Shown piece after piece: positions 31,669 to 41,276 of a stretch of 54,363 nucleotides of DNA; the stretch's first letter is position 1, and the number at the start of each line of letters is the position of its first letter. Under the pieces are notes generated by a model that worked only from the letters and a program-made list of their open reading frames with translations, was not told the DNA's origin and did not search any database. The stretch spans positions 1-54,363 of the forward strand of contig NZ_NRQR01000014.1 in assembly GCF_002849595.1 (NCBI RefSeq), written 5' to 3'. Source of the DNA: Luteimonas rhizosphaerae (lineage in GTDB: Bacteria > Pseudomonadota > Gammaproteobacteria > Xanthomonadales > Xanthomonadaceae). A program made the translations under genes and the position numbers.

Positions 31669-32868
31669 TCAGGTCAGCTCCGCGAAGAATTCGCGGATGC
31701 GGGCTAGCCCGGGCGCGAGCTGCGCTTCGGGACAGGTGTAACTGATGCGCAGCGCGCGCGGCTCGCCGAACGCCGAGCCCGGCACGCAGGCCACGCCCTT
31801 GGTTTCGAGCAGCGCGTTGCACAGGTCGACGTCGCTCTCGATGCGCAGGTCGCCGTGCGACTTGCCGAAGGCGACGCTGATGTCGGGAAACACGTAGAAC
31901 GCGCCGGCGGGCTTCGGGCAGACCACGCCCGGAATCTCCGCCAGCGCCGCCATCACTAGGTCACGGCGCGCCTGGAATTCGGCGCACTTGGCCGTCGGCA
32001 CGTCCTGCGGGCCGGACAGGGCGGCGACCGCGGCGGCAGTCACGACTTCCGGCACGTTGGTGATGTGGTTGGAGTTCATCGTCGCGAAGGCTTTTGCGAC
32101 GGTCTCGGGACCTGCCAGCAGGCCGACGCGCCAGCCCGGCATGCCGTAGGTCTTGGACAGCGAGTCGACGAAGATCGTGCGCTCGCGCAGTTCGGGCCGC
32201 GCCTGCACGACGTTGTGGTAGCCGATGCCGTCGAACACCATCCGGTTGTAGATGTCGTCGGTGATGATCCAGGTGTCGGGATGGCGCGCCAGCACGTCGG
32301 CCAGCGCGGCGATCTCGTCCCGCGTGTAGACCATGCCGGTCGGGTTCGACGGATTGTTGAACAGGAAGACCTTGGGCTTAGCCGCCAATGCGGCATGGAG
32401 CTGCGCCGGGGTCAGTTTGTAGTCCTGTTCGGGCGGGCACGGCAGCAGCTGGATGTCGGCGCCGACGATCTCGGCGATGTCCAGATACGTCGTCCAGTAC
32501 GGCGTGGCGAACGCGAACCCGTCGCCTTCGTCGAGCAGCACTTCGGCCAGCGTGTAGAGGATGTGCTTGGCGCCGATGCCGCTGGCGCAGTGCGCGCGGG
32601 TGTAGCCCGGCAGGCCGATGCGGTCGAGATGGCCGATGAACGCGTCGAGCAGCGCATCGCTGCCGCGGTTGCTGCCGTATTGGCCGCTGTCGTGGTCGAG
32701 CGCCTCGCGCGCGGCGGCATAGACGTGCGGGCCGGGCAGGAAGTTCGGCACGCCGATCGAGAAGCTGATGATGTCCCGGCCTTCGGCCTTCAGGCGCTTG
32801 GCCTGTTCGGCGACCTGCATGATGGCGCTGGGCTTGGCGCGGGCGGTCCGCGCGGCGAGCTGGGGCAT
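31669..32868 (-). CDS. Class I/II aminotransferase (aspartate/prephenate aminotransferase type)
   Basis: 399 residues. PLP fold-type I features: NNPSNPTG at 171-178, DDIYNRM at 204-210, and the Schiff-base Lys239 in DSLSKTYGMPGWRVG; a late Arg in RALRISYTCP should bind the substrate carboxylate. This is the AspC-like class with broad use of aspartate, aromatic amino acids or prephenate; the specific role is not decided. The ATG ends at 32868, with 115 nt to the lipoprotein gene upstream. It precedes mdh on the same strand, 68 nt away, and aspartate transaminase would supply oxaloacetate to the same node. Confidence 0.9.
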   Translation of the reverse strand: MPQLAARTARAKPSAIMQVAEQAKRLKAEGRDIISFSIGVPNFLPGPHVYAAAREALDHDSGQYGSNRGSDALLDAFIGHLDRIGLPGYTRAHCASGIGAKHILYTLAEVLLDEGDGFAFATPYWTTYLDIAEIVGADIQLLPCPPEQDYKLTPAQLHAALAAKPKVFLFNNPSNPTGMVYTRDEIAALADVLARHPDTWIITDDIYNRMVFDGIGYHNVVQARPELRERTIFVDSLSKTYGMPGWRVGLLAGPETVAKAFATMNSNHITNVPEVVTAAAVAALSGPQDVPTAKCAEFQARRDLVMAALAEIPGVVCPKPAGAFYVFPDISVAFGKSHGDLRIESDVDLCNALLETKGVACVPGSAFGEPRALRISYTCPEAQLAPGLARIREFFAELT

Positions 32869-32983
32869 CGGGAACTCTCGTTTCAGAGCGGCGGGAATGC
32901 GGCGGAACCGCTGATTTTCGGCGGCAGATGGTACCACGCACCCCTGTGGCGACTGCCGGGGCGGCGTGCCGTGAGACGCGGCT

Positions 32984-33766
32984 TCAGAGGTAATCCAGCA
33001 CGTCGCCGAGGTCGTAGTTGTCGTCGAAATAGGTCTGCCACTGCGCGTAGGCGTCGCGCAGACACTCGGCGGTCTTGCAGGCATCGAGCTGCTTCACCAC
33101 GGCGGCAGCGGTGCGGTCGCCATCGGGGTATCGCGCCGACAGCTCGACCAGCTGCGTCCGCAGGCTTTGATCGAGCTCGGCGAACTCGATCTCGCTGCAG
33201 GCCAGCGTCGCCCGCAGGCTGCCCGCCGGGGCGTCGCCGCCGCACGCCACTGCCTCCGGCAGCACATCGGCCTGGCGGATCGCCAGCACGAGTTCCTGGC
33301 GGTCGCGCTCGGTCAGCCGACGCACGAAGCCCAGCGTCTCGACCTGTCCCTGCGCCCAGGTGACCCGCAACGTGACGCCGGAGCCGGACATCGCGTCCTG
33401 CACCTTGCGCAAGGTCACCGTCTCATCGGGCCCGTTCTCGCGGATGACGCGGAAGGCCAGGGTCTGGTTGTCGACATCGACATCCTCGACCGCGCCCGCA
33501 AGCCAGACGCCGTCGCGCAGGATCCGCAGGCCGTACGCGTCCTGCCATTGGATGGCGTAGATCGTTTCGGCGTCGTCGCCTTGCGAGAGGCCGGTGCTCC
33601 AGATGCCGTCGAGGCTGCGCTCGAAGCCGTGCGCCGGCGGCGCCTCCTGGGGCGCATCGCCAACGGCGTCGACACCGGAATCGGGCGCGGCAGGCCCGCA
33701 ACCGGACAGCACGCCGACGCCCAGCGCCAGCACCAGACCGCACCACCACGTGCCGCTCGAGGCCAT
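32984..33766 (-). CDS. Predicted lipoprotein with LprI-like C-terminal region
   Basis: 260 residues. The N terminus is a lipoprotein signal with lipobox LSGC (Cys23), then a Pro/Ala-rich stretch. The middle (about 50-150) is a beta-rich unknown domain (TIYAIQWQDAYGLRI, DVDNQTLAFRVI). The C-terminal third resembles LprI/DUF1311-type modules: ACSEIEFAELDQSLR, then DACKTAECLRDAYAQW with paired cysteines. LprI proteins have been linked to lysozyme inhibition; that role here is only a suggestion. The start lies just past the terminator of the cyclophilin gene, so the gene may have its own promoter within that stretch or depend on read-through. Confidence 0.7.
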   Translation of the reverse strand: MASSGTWWCGLVLALGVGVLSGCGPAAPDSGVDAVGDAPQEAPPAHGFERSLDGIWSTGLSQGDDAETIYAIQWQDAYGLRILRDGVWLAGAVEDVDVDNQTLAFRVIRENGPDETVTLRKVQDAMSGSGVTLRVTWAQGQVETLGFVRRLTERDRQELVLAIRQADVLPEAVACGGDAPAGSLRATLACSEIEFAELDQSLRTQLVELSARYPDGDRTAAAVVKQLDACKTAECLRDAYAQWQTYFDDNYDLGDVLDYL

Positions 33767-33774
33767 TCCATTCC

Positions 33775-33809
33775 CCAAAAGAAAACAGGCCGGCGAGTGG
33801 CCGGCCTGT
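33775..33809 (-). terminator. Intrinsic terminator of the cyclophilin gene
   Basis: A 10-bp perfect stem ACAGGCCGGC / GCCGGCCTGT (33785-33794 and 33800-33809) followed on the minus strand by TTTTCTTTTGG. It starts 10 nt after the stop of the peptidyl-prolyl isomerase gene and ends 9 nt before the lipoprotein ATG. Confidence 0.9.
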
Positions 33810-33818
33810 CGGTGTCGC

Positions 33819-34313
33819 TTACGCAGCGAGCGTCTTGTTCCACTCGGCGACGCGGTCGGCCTTGGCGGCCAGCGCGGCGTCGACGTCGCCCTCGATCTTG
33901 ACGGACTTGATCGCGTCGCCCTGCTTGACCGCGTCGACGACGTCCAGGCCTTCGGTGACCTTGCCGAACACGGTGTGCTTGCCGTCCAGCCAGTCGGTCT
34001 TGATGTGGGTGATGAAGAACTGGCTACCGTTGGTGTTCGGACCGGCATTGGCCATCGACAGCACGCCACGGTCGTGCTTGACGCCGTTGTTGGTCTCGTC
34101 CTCGAACTTGTAGCCCGGACCACCGCGACCGGAACCCTCGGGGCAACCGCCCTGGATCATGAAGTCCGGGATCACGCGGTGGAAGCTCAGGCCATCGTAG
34201 AAGCCCCGCTTGGCGAGGTTGACGAAGTTGGCCACGGTCAGCGGCGCCTTGTCGGCATGCAGCTCGACCTTGATCTGGCCACGGTCGGTATCGAATACGG
34301 CGTTCAGGGACAT
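33819..34313 (-). CDS. ppiB: Cyclophilin-type peptidyl-prolyl cis-trans isomerase
   Basis: 164 residues with no signal peptide, so cytoplasmic PpiB rather than periplasmic PpiA. Catalytic motif [13 protein letters not shown] with the essential Arg, followed by GTGGPGY-type sequence ([14 protein letters not shown]), [15 protein letters not shown] and [11 protein letters not shown]. It speeds proline isomerisation during folding. Monocistronic: the strong hairpin begins 10 nt after its stop. Divergent from typA. Confidence 0.95.
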   Translation of the reverse strand: MSLNAVFDTDRGQIKVELHADKAPLTVANFVNLAKRGFYDGLSFHRVIPDFMIQGGCPEGSGRGGPGYKFEDETNNGVKHDRGVLSMANAGPNTNGSQFFITHIKTDWLDGKHTVFGKVTEGLDVVDAVKQGDAIKSVKIEGDVDAALAAKADRVAEWNKTLAA

Positions 34314-34407
34314 GAGGAATCCTGTTAGGTGGGAAAGACATCGGCGCGCCGACGAACCCGCGACATGCGGCCCCGGCGCCCCGGTTTCAAGCGGGCCGGC
34401 AGGCGGT

Positions 34408-34437
34408 CTGCCATGCGGCAGCGCAACACGCTATAAT
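34408..34437 (+). promoter_or_regulatory. Putative typA promoter
   Basis: A perfect TATAAT at 34432-34437 with CTGCCA (4 of 6 to TTGACA) 18 nt upstream at 34408-34413. The start codon of typA is 60 nt downstream of the -10. Confidence 0.65.
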
Positions 34438-34497
34438 ACGGGGCTCTTTCACTGACTCTTGTGCGCCCCGGTCTTCGACTCTGGCGCAGCCTTGCCC

Positions 34498-36327
34498 ATG
34501 TCCATCGAACGCCTGCGCAATATCGCCATCGTCGCCCACGTCGACCACGGCAAGACCACCCTCGTCGATTGTCTGCTGAAGCAGTCGGGCACCCTGTCCG
34601 AGCGCACCGTCCTCGCCGAGCGCGTGATGGACAGCAACGACCAGGAAAAGGAACGTGGCATCACGATCCTCGCCAAGAACACCGCCATCACCTGGCAGGG
34701 CAACCGCATCAACATCGTCGACACCCCCGGACACGCCGACTTCGGCGGCGAAGTGGAGCGCGTGCTGTCGATGGTCGACTCGGTGCTGATCCTGGTCGAC
34801 GCGATGGACGGCCCGATGCCGCAGACGCGCTTCGTGACCCAGAAGGCGTTCGCGATGGGCTTCAAGCCGATCGTCGTCGTCAACAAGATCGACCGCCCGG
34901 GCGCGCGTCCGGACTGGGTCATCGACCAGGTGTTCGACCTGTTCGACAAGCTCGGCGCGACCAACGAGCAGCTCGACTTCCCGATCGTCTACGCCTCGGC
35001 GCTGCACGGCTATGCCAGCCTCGACGACAGCGCCCGCGACGGCGACATGACGCCGCTGTACGAGGCGATCATGCAGCACGTCTCGCCGCCGTCGGTCGAT
35101 CCGGACGGCCCGTTCCAGATGCGCATCAGCCAGCTCGACTACAGCAACTTCGTCGGGCTGATCGGCATCGGCCGCATCCAGCGCGGCAAGGTGCGCACCA
35201 ACATGCCGGTCAGCGTCGTCGACCGCGAAGGCAAGAAGCGCCAGGGCAAGATCCTGCAGGTGCTCGGCTTCATGGGCCTGGAGCGCGTGGAAACGCAGGA
35301 AGCCGAGGCCGGCGACATCGTCGCCATCTCCGGCATCCAGGAACTGGGCATCTCCGACACCGTCTGCGCGCTCGACGCGCCGGAAGCGCTGCCGGCGCTG
35401 ACCGTCGACGAGCCGACGATCTCGATGACCTTCCAGGTCAACAACTCGCCGTTCGCGGGCAGCAAGGAGCACAGCGGCGGCAAGTTCATCACCAGCCGCC
35501 AGATCCGCGAGCGTCTCGAGCGCGAAACGCTGCACAACGTCGCGCTGAAGGTCGAGGAAGGCTCGGATCCGGACAAGTTCCTGGTCTCCGGTCGTGGCGA
35601 GCTGCACCTTTCGGTACTGATCGAAACGATGCGCCGCGAAGGCTTCGAGCTCGCCGTGTCGCGCCCCGAGGTCATCGTCAAGGAAATCGACGGCCAGCTG
35701 ATGGAGCCGGTCGAGCAGCTCGTCGTCGACATCGAAGAGCAGCACCAGGGCGGCGTCATGGAGAAGCTCGGCATCCGCAAGGGCCAGCTGAAGAACATGG
35801 AAGCCGACGGCAAGGGCCGCGTGCGCCTGGACTACACGATTCCGGCCCGTGGCCTGATCGGCTTCCAGAACGAGTTCCGCACCCTGACCCAGGGTTCGGG
35901 CCTGCTGTTCCACGTGTTCGACCATTACGGCCCGAAGGAAACCGGCGCGATCGCCAAGCGCCAGAACGGCGTGCTGATCGCCAACGCCGCGGGCGCCACG
36001 CCTGCCTATTCGCTCGGACCGCTGCAGGAGCGCGGCAAGCTGTTCGCCGCGGAAGGCGACAACGTGTACGAAGGCCAGCTGATCGGGATCCACTCCAAGG
36101 ACAACGACCTGACCGTCAACGCGATCAAGACCAAGCCGCTGACCAACATGCGTGCCTCCGGCAAGGACGACGCGATCCAGCTCAGCCCGGCCATCAAGTA
36201 CACGCTGGAGCAGGCCCTGGACTTCATCGAGGACGACGAGCTGGTCGAAGTCACCCCGAAGGAAATCCGCCTGCGCAAGAAGGGCCTGACCGAGAACGAT
36301 CGCAAGCGCGCGTCCCGCGCCGCGTGA
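34498..36327 (+). CDS. typA: Ribosome-associated GTPase TypA/BipA
   Basis: 609 residues, family length. The translational GTPase motifs are complete: G1 AHVDHGKTT at 13-21, the switch region [25 protein letters not shown], and [12 protein letters not shown]. Beta-barrel domains and the BipA-specific C-terminal domain follow (ending in [12 protein letters not shown]). It binds the ribosome and helps large-subunit assembly and stress or low-temperature adaptation. The start was chosen at [14 protein letters not shown]. The stop overlaps the GTG start of thpR. Confidence 0.97.
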   Translation: MSIERLRNIAIVAHVDHGKTTLVDCLLKQSGTLSERTVLAERVMDSNDQEKERGITILAKNTAITWQGNRINIVDTPGHADFGGEVERVLSMVDSVLILVDAMDGPMPQTRFVTQKAFAMGFKPIVVVNKIDRPGARPDWVIDQVFDLFDKLGATNEQLDFPIVYASALHGYASLDDSARDGDMTPLYEAIMQHVSPPSVDPDGPFQMRISQLDYSNFVGLIGIGRIQRGKVRTNMPVSVVDREGKKRQGKILQVLGFMGLERVETQEAEAGDIVAISGIQELGISDTVCALDAPEALPALTVDEPTISMTFQVNNSPFAGSKEHSGGKFITSRQIRERLERETLHNVALKVEEGSDPDKFLVSGRGELHLSVLIETMRREGFELAVSRPEVIVKEIDGQLMEPVEQLVVDIEEQHQGGVMEKLGIRKGQLKNMEADGKGRVRLDYTIPARGLIGFQNEFRTLTQGSGLLFHVFDHYGPKETGAIAKRQNGVLIANAAGATPAYSLGPLQERGKLFAAEGDNVYEGQLIGIHSKDNDLTVNAIKTKPLTNMRASGKDDAIQLSPAIKYTLEQALDFIEDDELVEVTPKEIRLRKKGLTENDRKRASRAA

Positions 36328-36911
36328 GCCGGGCGCTGTTCCCGGCGTGGCGGCCCAGCGCCGACGCCCGGGCGGTGCTCGCGACATTGTCCCAACGATT
36401 GCAGACGGCGCGCCCTGGAGGCGCGCCGTTTTTGCAACTGCGGCGCCCGGACCAGTGGCACGTCACTCTGTGCTTCGTCGGCGAGACTCCCGGCCCGGTG
36501 GTCGCTCCGGCACTCCTGGCTGCATTCGCCGACGCGGCCACCCGGATTCCGCCACATCGCTTCACGATCGAGCGTCTCGCCTACTGGCGGCATTCCGGCG
36601 CGGTCGTCGCATTGCCCGCGTCCTGCCCGGCGCTGCAGGCGCTCTGCGATGCGAGCCATGACGCCATCCGTCGCGCGGGTGTCGCGCCGAGAGAACGGAC
36701 CACCCGTCCGCACCTCACGCTCGCCTTTCTCGATCGCGGACTGCCGCCGCAACCGTGGGTCGATGGCGTGGACTGCGATGGCGACCCGCTCGCGGTCGAC
36801 CGCTTCGAACTGCTGTTCAACCCTGGCGGCCGCTACGATGCGCTCGGCGCGTGGCCGCTGACCGGCGCAGCGCTGCCCGAGCCGCCCCGACAGGACGCCC
36901 TGTTCCGATGA
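36324..36911 (+). CDS. thpR: RNA 2',3'-cyclic phosphodiesterase
   Basis: 195 residues. Two HxTx motifs identify the 2H fold: His46-Val-Thr48 in WHVTLCFVG and His130-Leu-Thr132 in RPHLTLAF. ThpR/LigT opens 2',3'-cyclic phosphates and can join tRNA halves through 2'-5' bonds in vitro. The GTG start overlaps the typA stop (GTGA), and its own stop overlaps the ATG of the next gene, so three genes are translationally coupled. It is the second 2H protein in the window, only distantly similar to the one at 19502-20077. Confidence 0.88.
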   Translation: MSRALFPAWRPSADARAVLATLSQRLQTARPGGAPFLQLRRPDQWHVTLCFVGETPGPVVAPALLAAFADAATRIPPHRFTIERLAYWRHSGAVVALPASCPALQALCDASHDAIRRAGVAPRERTTRPHLTLAFLDRGLPPQPWVDGVDCDGDPLAVDRFELLFNPGGRYDALGAWPLTGAALPEPPRQDALFR

Positions 36912-37375
36912 CCGACGATCGCCCCGATACGCACAAAGGCCTGCGCGCGATCGCGCTGTTCGAAGCCGCCAAGGGCGTCCTCGCCCTGCTTGTCGCCGGG
37001 GCACTCGCGGCCATCGGTCCGGACGCGCTGCAGCACGAACTCGAACGCATGCTCGCGCGCTTCGGTATGGATGGTGGACGCAGCGGCACGACGATGCTCG
37101 ATGCGATCACCCCGGAACGGCTGCACATCGCGATCGGCGTCGCGGTGATCTACGCCGTCATGCGCCTGTTCGAAGGCTGGGGGCTGTGGCGCCATCGCGC
37201 CTGGGCGTCGTGGCTGGGCGTGCTCGGCGCGGCCGCGTATCTGCCGTTCGAGATCTACGCGCTGTGGCAGCACCCCGACTGGCTGACCTGGGGCGTGTTC
37301 CTGCTCAACCTCGGCATCGTGCTGGTGCTCGCACGCGACCTGTATCGACGCCGCGACCGGGGAGGCCGCGACTGA
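36908..37375 (+). CDS. DUF2127 family membrane protein
   Basis: 155 residues with four hydrophobic helices. The DUF2127 pattern is clear: HKGLRAIALFEAAKGVLALL at the start, a helix-loop with LHIAIGVAVIYAVMRLFEGWGLWR, then WASWLGVLGAAAYLPFEIYAL and WLTWGVFLLNLGIVLVLA. No function is known for the family. It begins within the thpR stop codon (ATGA), so it is made from the typA-thpR message. Confidence 0.85.
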   Translation: MTDDRPDTHKGLRAIALFEAAKGVLALLVAGALAAIGPDALQHELERMLARFGMDGGRSGTTMLDAITPERLHIAIGVAVIYAVMRLFEGWGLWRHRAWASWLGVLGAAAYLPFEIYALWQHPDWLTWGVFLLNLGIVLVLARDLYRRRDRGGRD

Positions 37376-37573
37376 CGTCACGTCGCCGACGGACGGTCAC
37401 CATGTCGCGCCTGCGATCGAAACGGCGCCGCTCGAGGCCAAGCCTGCTGACCGGACAGCGGCGACATCAGGACAGTGAACCGGTCCACGCACGCGTCACG
37501 CGCCGCAGTGACGCTCGACATGGGGAGCCGGGCCTCACGACCGAGCGCCCTCAGTCCGCGCAGGAATGCCCTC

Positions 37574-38962
37574 TCAGCCGCGCGCGACTTGGGCCTGCTT
37601 GCGCACGATCAGCATCGCCGTCTCCAGCGCCTGCTCGTAATTGAGCCGCGGATCGACCTGGCTCTTGTAGGCACGCTCGAGATCGACCTCGGTCAGGGCG
37701 CGCGCGCCGCCCATGCACTCGGTGACGTCCTCGCCCGTCAGCTCGAGGTGCACGCCACCCAGGCGCGTGCCGGCAGCGGCATGCAGGTCGAACGCCTGTT
37801 CGATCTCGCTGCGGATGTTGTCGAAACGACGCGTCTTGAAGCCGTTGCTGGTCGATTCCGTGTTGCCGTGCATCGCATCGCAGATCCACAGCACGCGCCG
37901 GCCGGAGCGCCTGACCGCATCGAGCAACGGCGGCAGCCGGTCGGCGATCTGGGCCGCCCCCATGCGATGGATCAGCCCCAGCCGGCCGGGTTCGTCATCG
38001 GGGTTGAGCACGTCGATCAGGCGCAGCAGCTCGTCGGGCGTCGACGTCGGCCCGACCTTGACCGCGATCGGATTGCGGATGCCGCGGAAGTACTCGACAT
38101 GCGCGCCCTCGAGCGCGGCAGTGCGCACGCCGATCCACGGGAAATGCGTGCTGAGGTTGAACCAGCCCGCCTGACGCGGCACCTGCCGCGTCTGCGCTTC
38201 TTCGTAAGGCAGCAGCAGCGCCTCGTGCGAGGTGTAGAAATCGACGCGGTTGAGGTTGTAGACCTGGGTGCCGGCGAGCGTCTCCATGAAGCGCACGGCA
38301 TCGCCGAGGCCCGACACCATGCGCTGGTACTCCTCGGCCAGGGGCGATTCGCCGACCCAGTCCAGCCCCCAGTATTCGGGGTGATGGAGATCGGCGAAAC
38401 CGCCGTCGATCAACGAGCGCACGAAGTTCATCGTCATCGCCGAGCGTGCATGCGCCTTGATCATGCGACGCGGATCCGGCACGCGCGCTTCCGCCGTGAA
38501 CGCCGGCCCGTTGACGACGTCGCCGCGGTAACTCGGCAAGGTCACGCCGTCGCGCGTTTCCGTGTCCGTCGAACGCGGCTTCGCGTACTGGCCCGCGAAC
38601 CTGCCGACGCGCACCACCGGCATCCGCAGGCCGTGCACGAGCACGAGGCTCATCTGCAGCAGCACCTTGAGCCGGTTGGAAATGATGTCGGACGAGCAGT
38701 CGCCGAAATTCTCCGCGCAGTCGCCGCCCTGCAGCAGGAAGCGCTTGCCCTCCTGCGCCTCGGCCAGCTGCTGCTTCAGGCTCATGATCTCCCACGACGT
38801 CACCAGCGGCGGCAACGCGCGCAGCTCCTGCTGCACCTCGGCGAGCGCGGCGGCATCGGGATAGGTCGGCAGCTGCAGCGCGGGACGATCGCGCCAGCTC
38901 TCGGGCTGCCAGTGTTCGGCCAGGGCTACAGACGGCGCAATGCGCTCGGCGGACGGGGACAT
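37574..38962 (-). CDS. Class II 3-deoxy-7-phosphoheptulonate (DAHP) synthase
   Basis: 462 residues; plant-like type II enzyme, unrelated in sequence to AroF/G/H of Escherichia coli. Key segments: LQGGDCAENFGDC with the metal-binding Cys, VRVGRFAGQYAKPRS, SHEALLLPYEE, VGPTSTPDELLRLID, ICDAMHGNT with the metal-binding His, and VHLELTGEDVTECMGG. It condenses phosphoenolpyruvate and erythrose 4-phosphate, the first step of aromatic synthesis. No N-terminal regulatory extension is seen. It lies 55 nt downstream of dsbB; a 198-nt gap follows the stop with a small GCGTCA/TGACGC inverted repeat but no clear terminator. Confidence 0.94.
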   Translation of the reverse strand: MSPSAERIAPSVALAEHWQPESWRDRPALQLPTYPDAAALAEVQQELRALPPLVTSWEIMSLKQQLAEAQEGKRFLLQGGDCAENFGDCSSDIISNRLKVLLQMSLVLVHGLRMPVVRVGRFAGQYAKPRSTDTETRDGVTLPSYRGDVVNGPAFTAEARVPDPRRMIKAHARSAMTMNFVRSLIDGGFADLHHPEYWGLDWVGESPLAEEYQRMVSGLGDAVRFMETLAGTQVYNLNRVDFYTSHEALLLPYEEAQTRQVPRQAGWFNLSTHFPWIGVRTAALEGAHVEYFRGIRNPIAVKVGPTSTPDELLRLIDVLNPDDEPGRLGLIHRMGAAQIADRLPPLLDAVRRSGRRVLWICDAMHGNTESTSNGFKTRRFDNIRSEIEQAFDLHAAAGTRLGGVHLELTGEDVTECMGGARALTEVDLERAYKSQVDPRLNYEQALETAMLIVRKQAQVARG

Positions 38963-39017
38963 CGGGACTTCCTCTTGCGGACACGCATCATCGCAGGTTG
39001 CTGCGGCGCGTCAAAAT

Positions 39018-39533
39018 TCAGTGCAGGCGCTGGCGCGGTGTCGCGCGCAGGCCGGCGTACAGCACGACGATGGCGAGCAGCGCGAACCAGACCAGACTCC
39101 ACGCCGGCATCGTCAGGCCCAGGAAACTCCAGCCGACCGTGCCGCAATCGCCGCTGCCGGTGAGCACGCGCTTGATGAGCGTCGGCGTGTCCATGGTCTC
39201 GCGCATGAAGCCGAACGGCGCGCCACAGCTCGCGAACCCCGGAGGATTCATCTGCAGCCACACGTGGCGCCCGGCGATACCGATGCCGACCGCAGCGGCG
39301 GCGAAGCCGAGCAGGCCGTAGACGCGCCGGCCCGTCACGCCGCGCGGCGCATGCAAGCCGCCGATCAACAGCACGACACCGAGGGCCGCGAATGCCAGGC
39401 GCTGGAAGATGCACAGCGGACACGGCTCGAGCCCCCACGCCAGCTGCGAATAGATCGCGAAGCCGATCAGTGCGAAGCACACGATGGCGGACGTCAGGAA
39501 CAGCGCACGGAACGACCAGCGGGCAGGAGACAT
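39018..39533 (-). CDS. dsbB: Disulfide bond formation protein B
   Basis: 171 residues with four membrane helices. The quinone-linked cysteine pair CPLC is at Cys38/Cys41, and the second periplasmic pair is Cys103 and Cys130. Arg45 after the first pair (FQRLA) is in the place of the quinone-contacting Arg. DsbB reoxidises DsbA and passes electrons to ubiquinone in the inner membrane. The ATG ending at 39533 gives a short positive N terminus. It is separated from rplQ upstream by a strong terminator. Confidence 0.93.
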   Translation of the reverse strand: MSPARWSFRALFLTSAIVCFALIGFAIYSQLAWGLEPCPLCIFQRLAFAALGVVLLIGGLHAPRGVTGRRVYGLLGFAAAAVGIGIAGRHVWLQMNPPGFASCGAPFGFMRETMDTPTLIKRVLTGSGDCGTVGWSFLGLTMPAWSLVWFALLAIVVLYAGLRATPRQRLH

Positions 39534-39583
39534 GGGAGTGTCGGCAGCGGATGAGCACCGATTATCGCGCCCCGGTCCACAAA

Positions 39584-39613
39584 CAAAAACCCCGGCATCG
39601 GCCGGGGTTTTTG
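39584..39613 (-). terminator. Terminator at the end of the ribosomal cluster
   Basis: A 13-bp perfect stem CAAAAACCCCGGC / GCCGGGGTTTTTG around a 4-nt loop; the minus-strand copy ends TTTTTGTTTG. It lies 44 nt after the rplQ stop, marking the end of the alpha operon. Confidence 0.95.
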
Positions 39614-39657
39614 TCACCTTCGGCACCGGCGCACGAGGCGGCAGCGCGACCCGGGGA

Positions 39658-40044
39658 TTACTCGACGTCGACGGCCGCGTCCTGCTGCGGGCGGTCGACC
39701 AGCTCGACATACGCCATCGGCGCATTGTCGCCGGCGCGGAAGCCGCACTTGAGGATGCGCAGGTAGCCGCCCGGGCGACCCTGGTAACGCGTGCCCAGCG
39801 TGGTGAACAGCGCGCCGACGGCTTCGGCATCGCGCAGACGCGCGAAGGCCAGGCGGCGGTTGGCGACACTGTCGATCTTGCCGAGGGTGATCAGCGGCTC
39901 TGCGACGCGGCGCAGCTCCTTGGCCTTCGGCAGGGTGGTCTTGATGAGTTCGTGCTTGATCAGCGAGGCGGCCATGTTGCGGAACATCGCTTCGCGGTGG
40001 GCACTGGTGCGGTTGAACTTGCGTCCGGCTTTCTGGTGGCGCAT
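39658..40044 (-). CDS. rplQ: 50S ribosomal protein L17
   Basis: 128 residues, standard bacterial form. Recognised by [18 protein letters not shown] at the N terminus, [18 protein letters not shown] and the end [16 protein letters not shown]17 lies near the peptide exit tunnel of the large subunit. Last gene of the alpha operon. It is separated from rpoA by an unusually long 180-nt gap that carries a very stable hairpin. Confidence 0.98.
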   Translation of the reverse strand: MRHQKAGRKFNRTSAHREAMFRNMAASLIKHELIKTTLPKAKELRRVAEPLITLGKIDSVANRRLAFARLRDAEAVGALFTTLGTRYQGRPGGYLRILKCGFRAGDNAPMAYVELVDRPQQDAAVDVE

Positions 40045-40186
40045 GGAGTGGATCCTTCTAGGGAAATGATGGGTCTGTGTGACGCGTTGTCGCCTTCGTG
40101 GCGTTGTCGCTTGGACTGCGGATGGTCCGGAACCGGCACTCCTTCACCGGCGGTCGCCGCGGGCCTCGAAGCCCGTCTGGCGATGT

Positions 40187-40216
40187 GCGGAAGGCGCGCC
40201 GGAGCGCGCCTTCCGC
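40187..40216 (-). ncRNA. Very stable hairpin between rpoA and rplQ
   Basis: A 13-bp perfect stem GCGGAAGGCGCGC / GCGCGCCTTCCGC with a 4-nt loop begins 8 nt after the rpoA stop. There is no T-run, so it is not a standard terminator. A smaller 5-bp hairpin is at 40160-40175. Likely an mRNA processing, stability or partial-termination element that separates the expression of rpoA and rplQ; this is inference. Confidence 0.6.
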
Positions 40217-40224
40217 GTGTTGCA

Positions 40225-41223
40225 TCAGCCCAGCATGCCGTGGTTGGAGACACCGACCGGCGGCCAGTTCTCCAGCTTCATGCCCAGTGCCAGGCCGCGC
40301 TGCGCGAGGACTTCCTTGATCTCGGTCAGCGACTTCTTGCCGAGGTTCGGGGTCTTCAGCAGCTCGACTTCGGTCTTCTGGATCAGATCGCCGATGTAGT
40401 AGATGCTCTCGGCCTTGAGGCAGTTGGCCGAACGCACCGTCAGCTCGAGGTCGTCGATCGGACGCAGCAGCACCGGATCCACGCCCGGCGCCTGCGGCTT
40501 CGCGGCGCCGCGGTCGCGGTGCGTGAAGTCGCCGAACACCGACAGCTGGTCGGTGAGGATGTCGGCGGCGGTGCGCACGGCTTCCTCGGCGTCGATCGTG
40601 CCGTTGGTCTCGATGTCGAGGACCAGCTTGTCGAGGTCGGTGCGCTGTTCGACGCGCGCGGCTTCGACTTCATAGGCGACGCGACGGACCGGCGAGAACG
40701 ACGCGTCCAGCATCAGACGGCCGATCGCACGGGTTTCTTCGTCCGGACGACGACGCGCCGACGCGGGCTGGTAGCCGAAACCGCGCTCGATCTTCAGACG
40801 CATGTTGATCGATGCGTCCTTCGTCAGGTGGCAGATGATGTGCTCGCCGTTGAGGATCTCGACGTTGTGGTCGGTCTTGATGTCGGCCGCCGTGACGACG
40901 CCCGGACCCGACTTGCTCAGCGACAGCGTGGAGCTCTCGCCGGTGCCCATGCGGATGGCGACGTCCTTGAGGTTCAGCAGGACTTCAAGCACGTCTTCCT
41001 GCAGGCCTTCGATGGTGCTGTATTCGTGCAGCACGCCATCGATCTCGACTTCGGTGATCGCGAAGCCGGGGATCGACGACAGCAGCACGCGGCGCAGGGC
41101 ATTGCCCAGCGTATGCCCGTATCCACGCTCCAGCGGCTCGATCACGACCTTCGCGCGGTTACCCGCGAGGCGCTCGATCTGCGGACCGCGTGGGCGCAGT
41201 ACCTGGTTGGCGGTACCCGTCAT
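40225..41223 (-). CDS. rpoA: DNA-directed RNA polymerase subunit alpha
   Basis: 332 residues. N-terminal assembly domain ([19 protein letters not shown] segment, [28 protein letters not shown] [11 protein letters not shown]), flexible linker, and C-terminal domain with [16 protein letters not shown] and [19 protein letters not shown], which contacts UP elements and activators. All core features are intact. Lies between rpsD and rplQ as in other gammaproteobacteria. Confidence 0.98.
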   Translation of the reverse strand: MTGTANQVLRPRGPQIERLAGNRAKVVIEPLERGYGHTLGNALRRVLLSSIPGFAITEVEIDGVLHEYSTIEGLQEDVLEVLLNLKDVAIRMGTGESSTLSLSKSGPGVVTAADIKTDHNVEILNGEHIICHLTKDASINMRLKIERGFGYQPASARRRPDEETRAIGRLMLDASFSPVRRVAYEVEAARVEQRTDLDKLVLDIETNGTIDAEEAVRTAADILTDQLSVFGDFTHRDRGAAKPQAPGVDPVLLRPIDDLELTVRSANCLKAESIYYIGDLIQKTEVELLKTPNLGKKSLTEIKEVLAQRGLALGMKLENWPPVGVSNHGMLG

Positions 41224-41276
41224 GTTTGGTCTCTCCTGAGGATCGTCGCCGCTACCGGCGACGATGCCTGATTGAA

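Noticed and set aside
37376..37573. tRNA or small RNA gene between the DUF2127 and DAHP synthase genes
   Set aside because: Only a weak 6-bp inverted repeat; no cloverleaf and no promoter-terminator pair.
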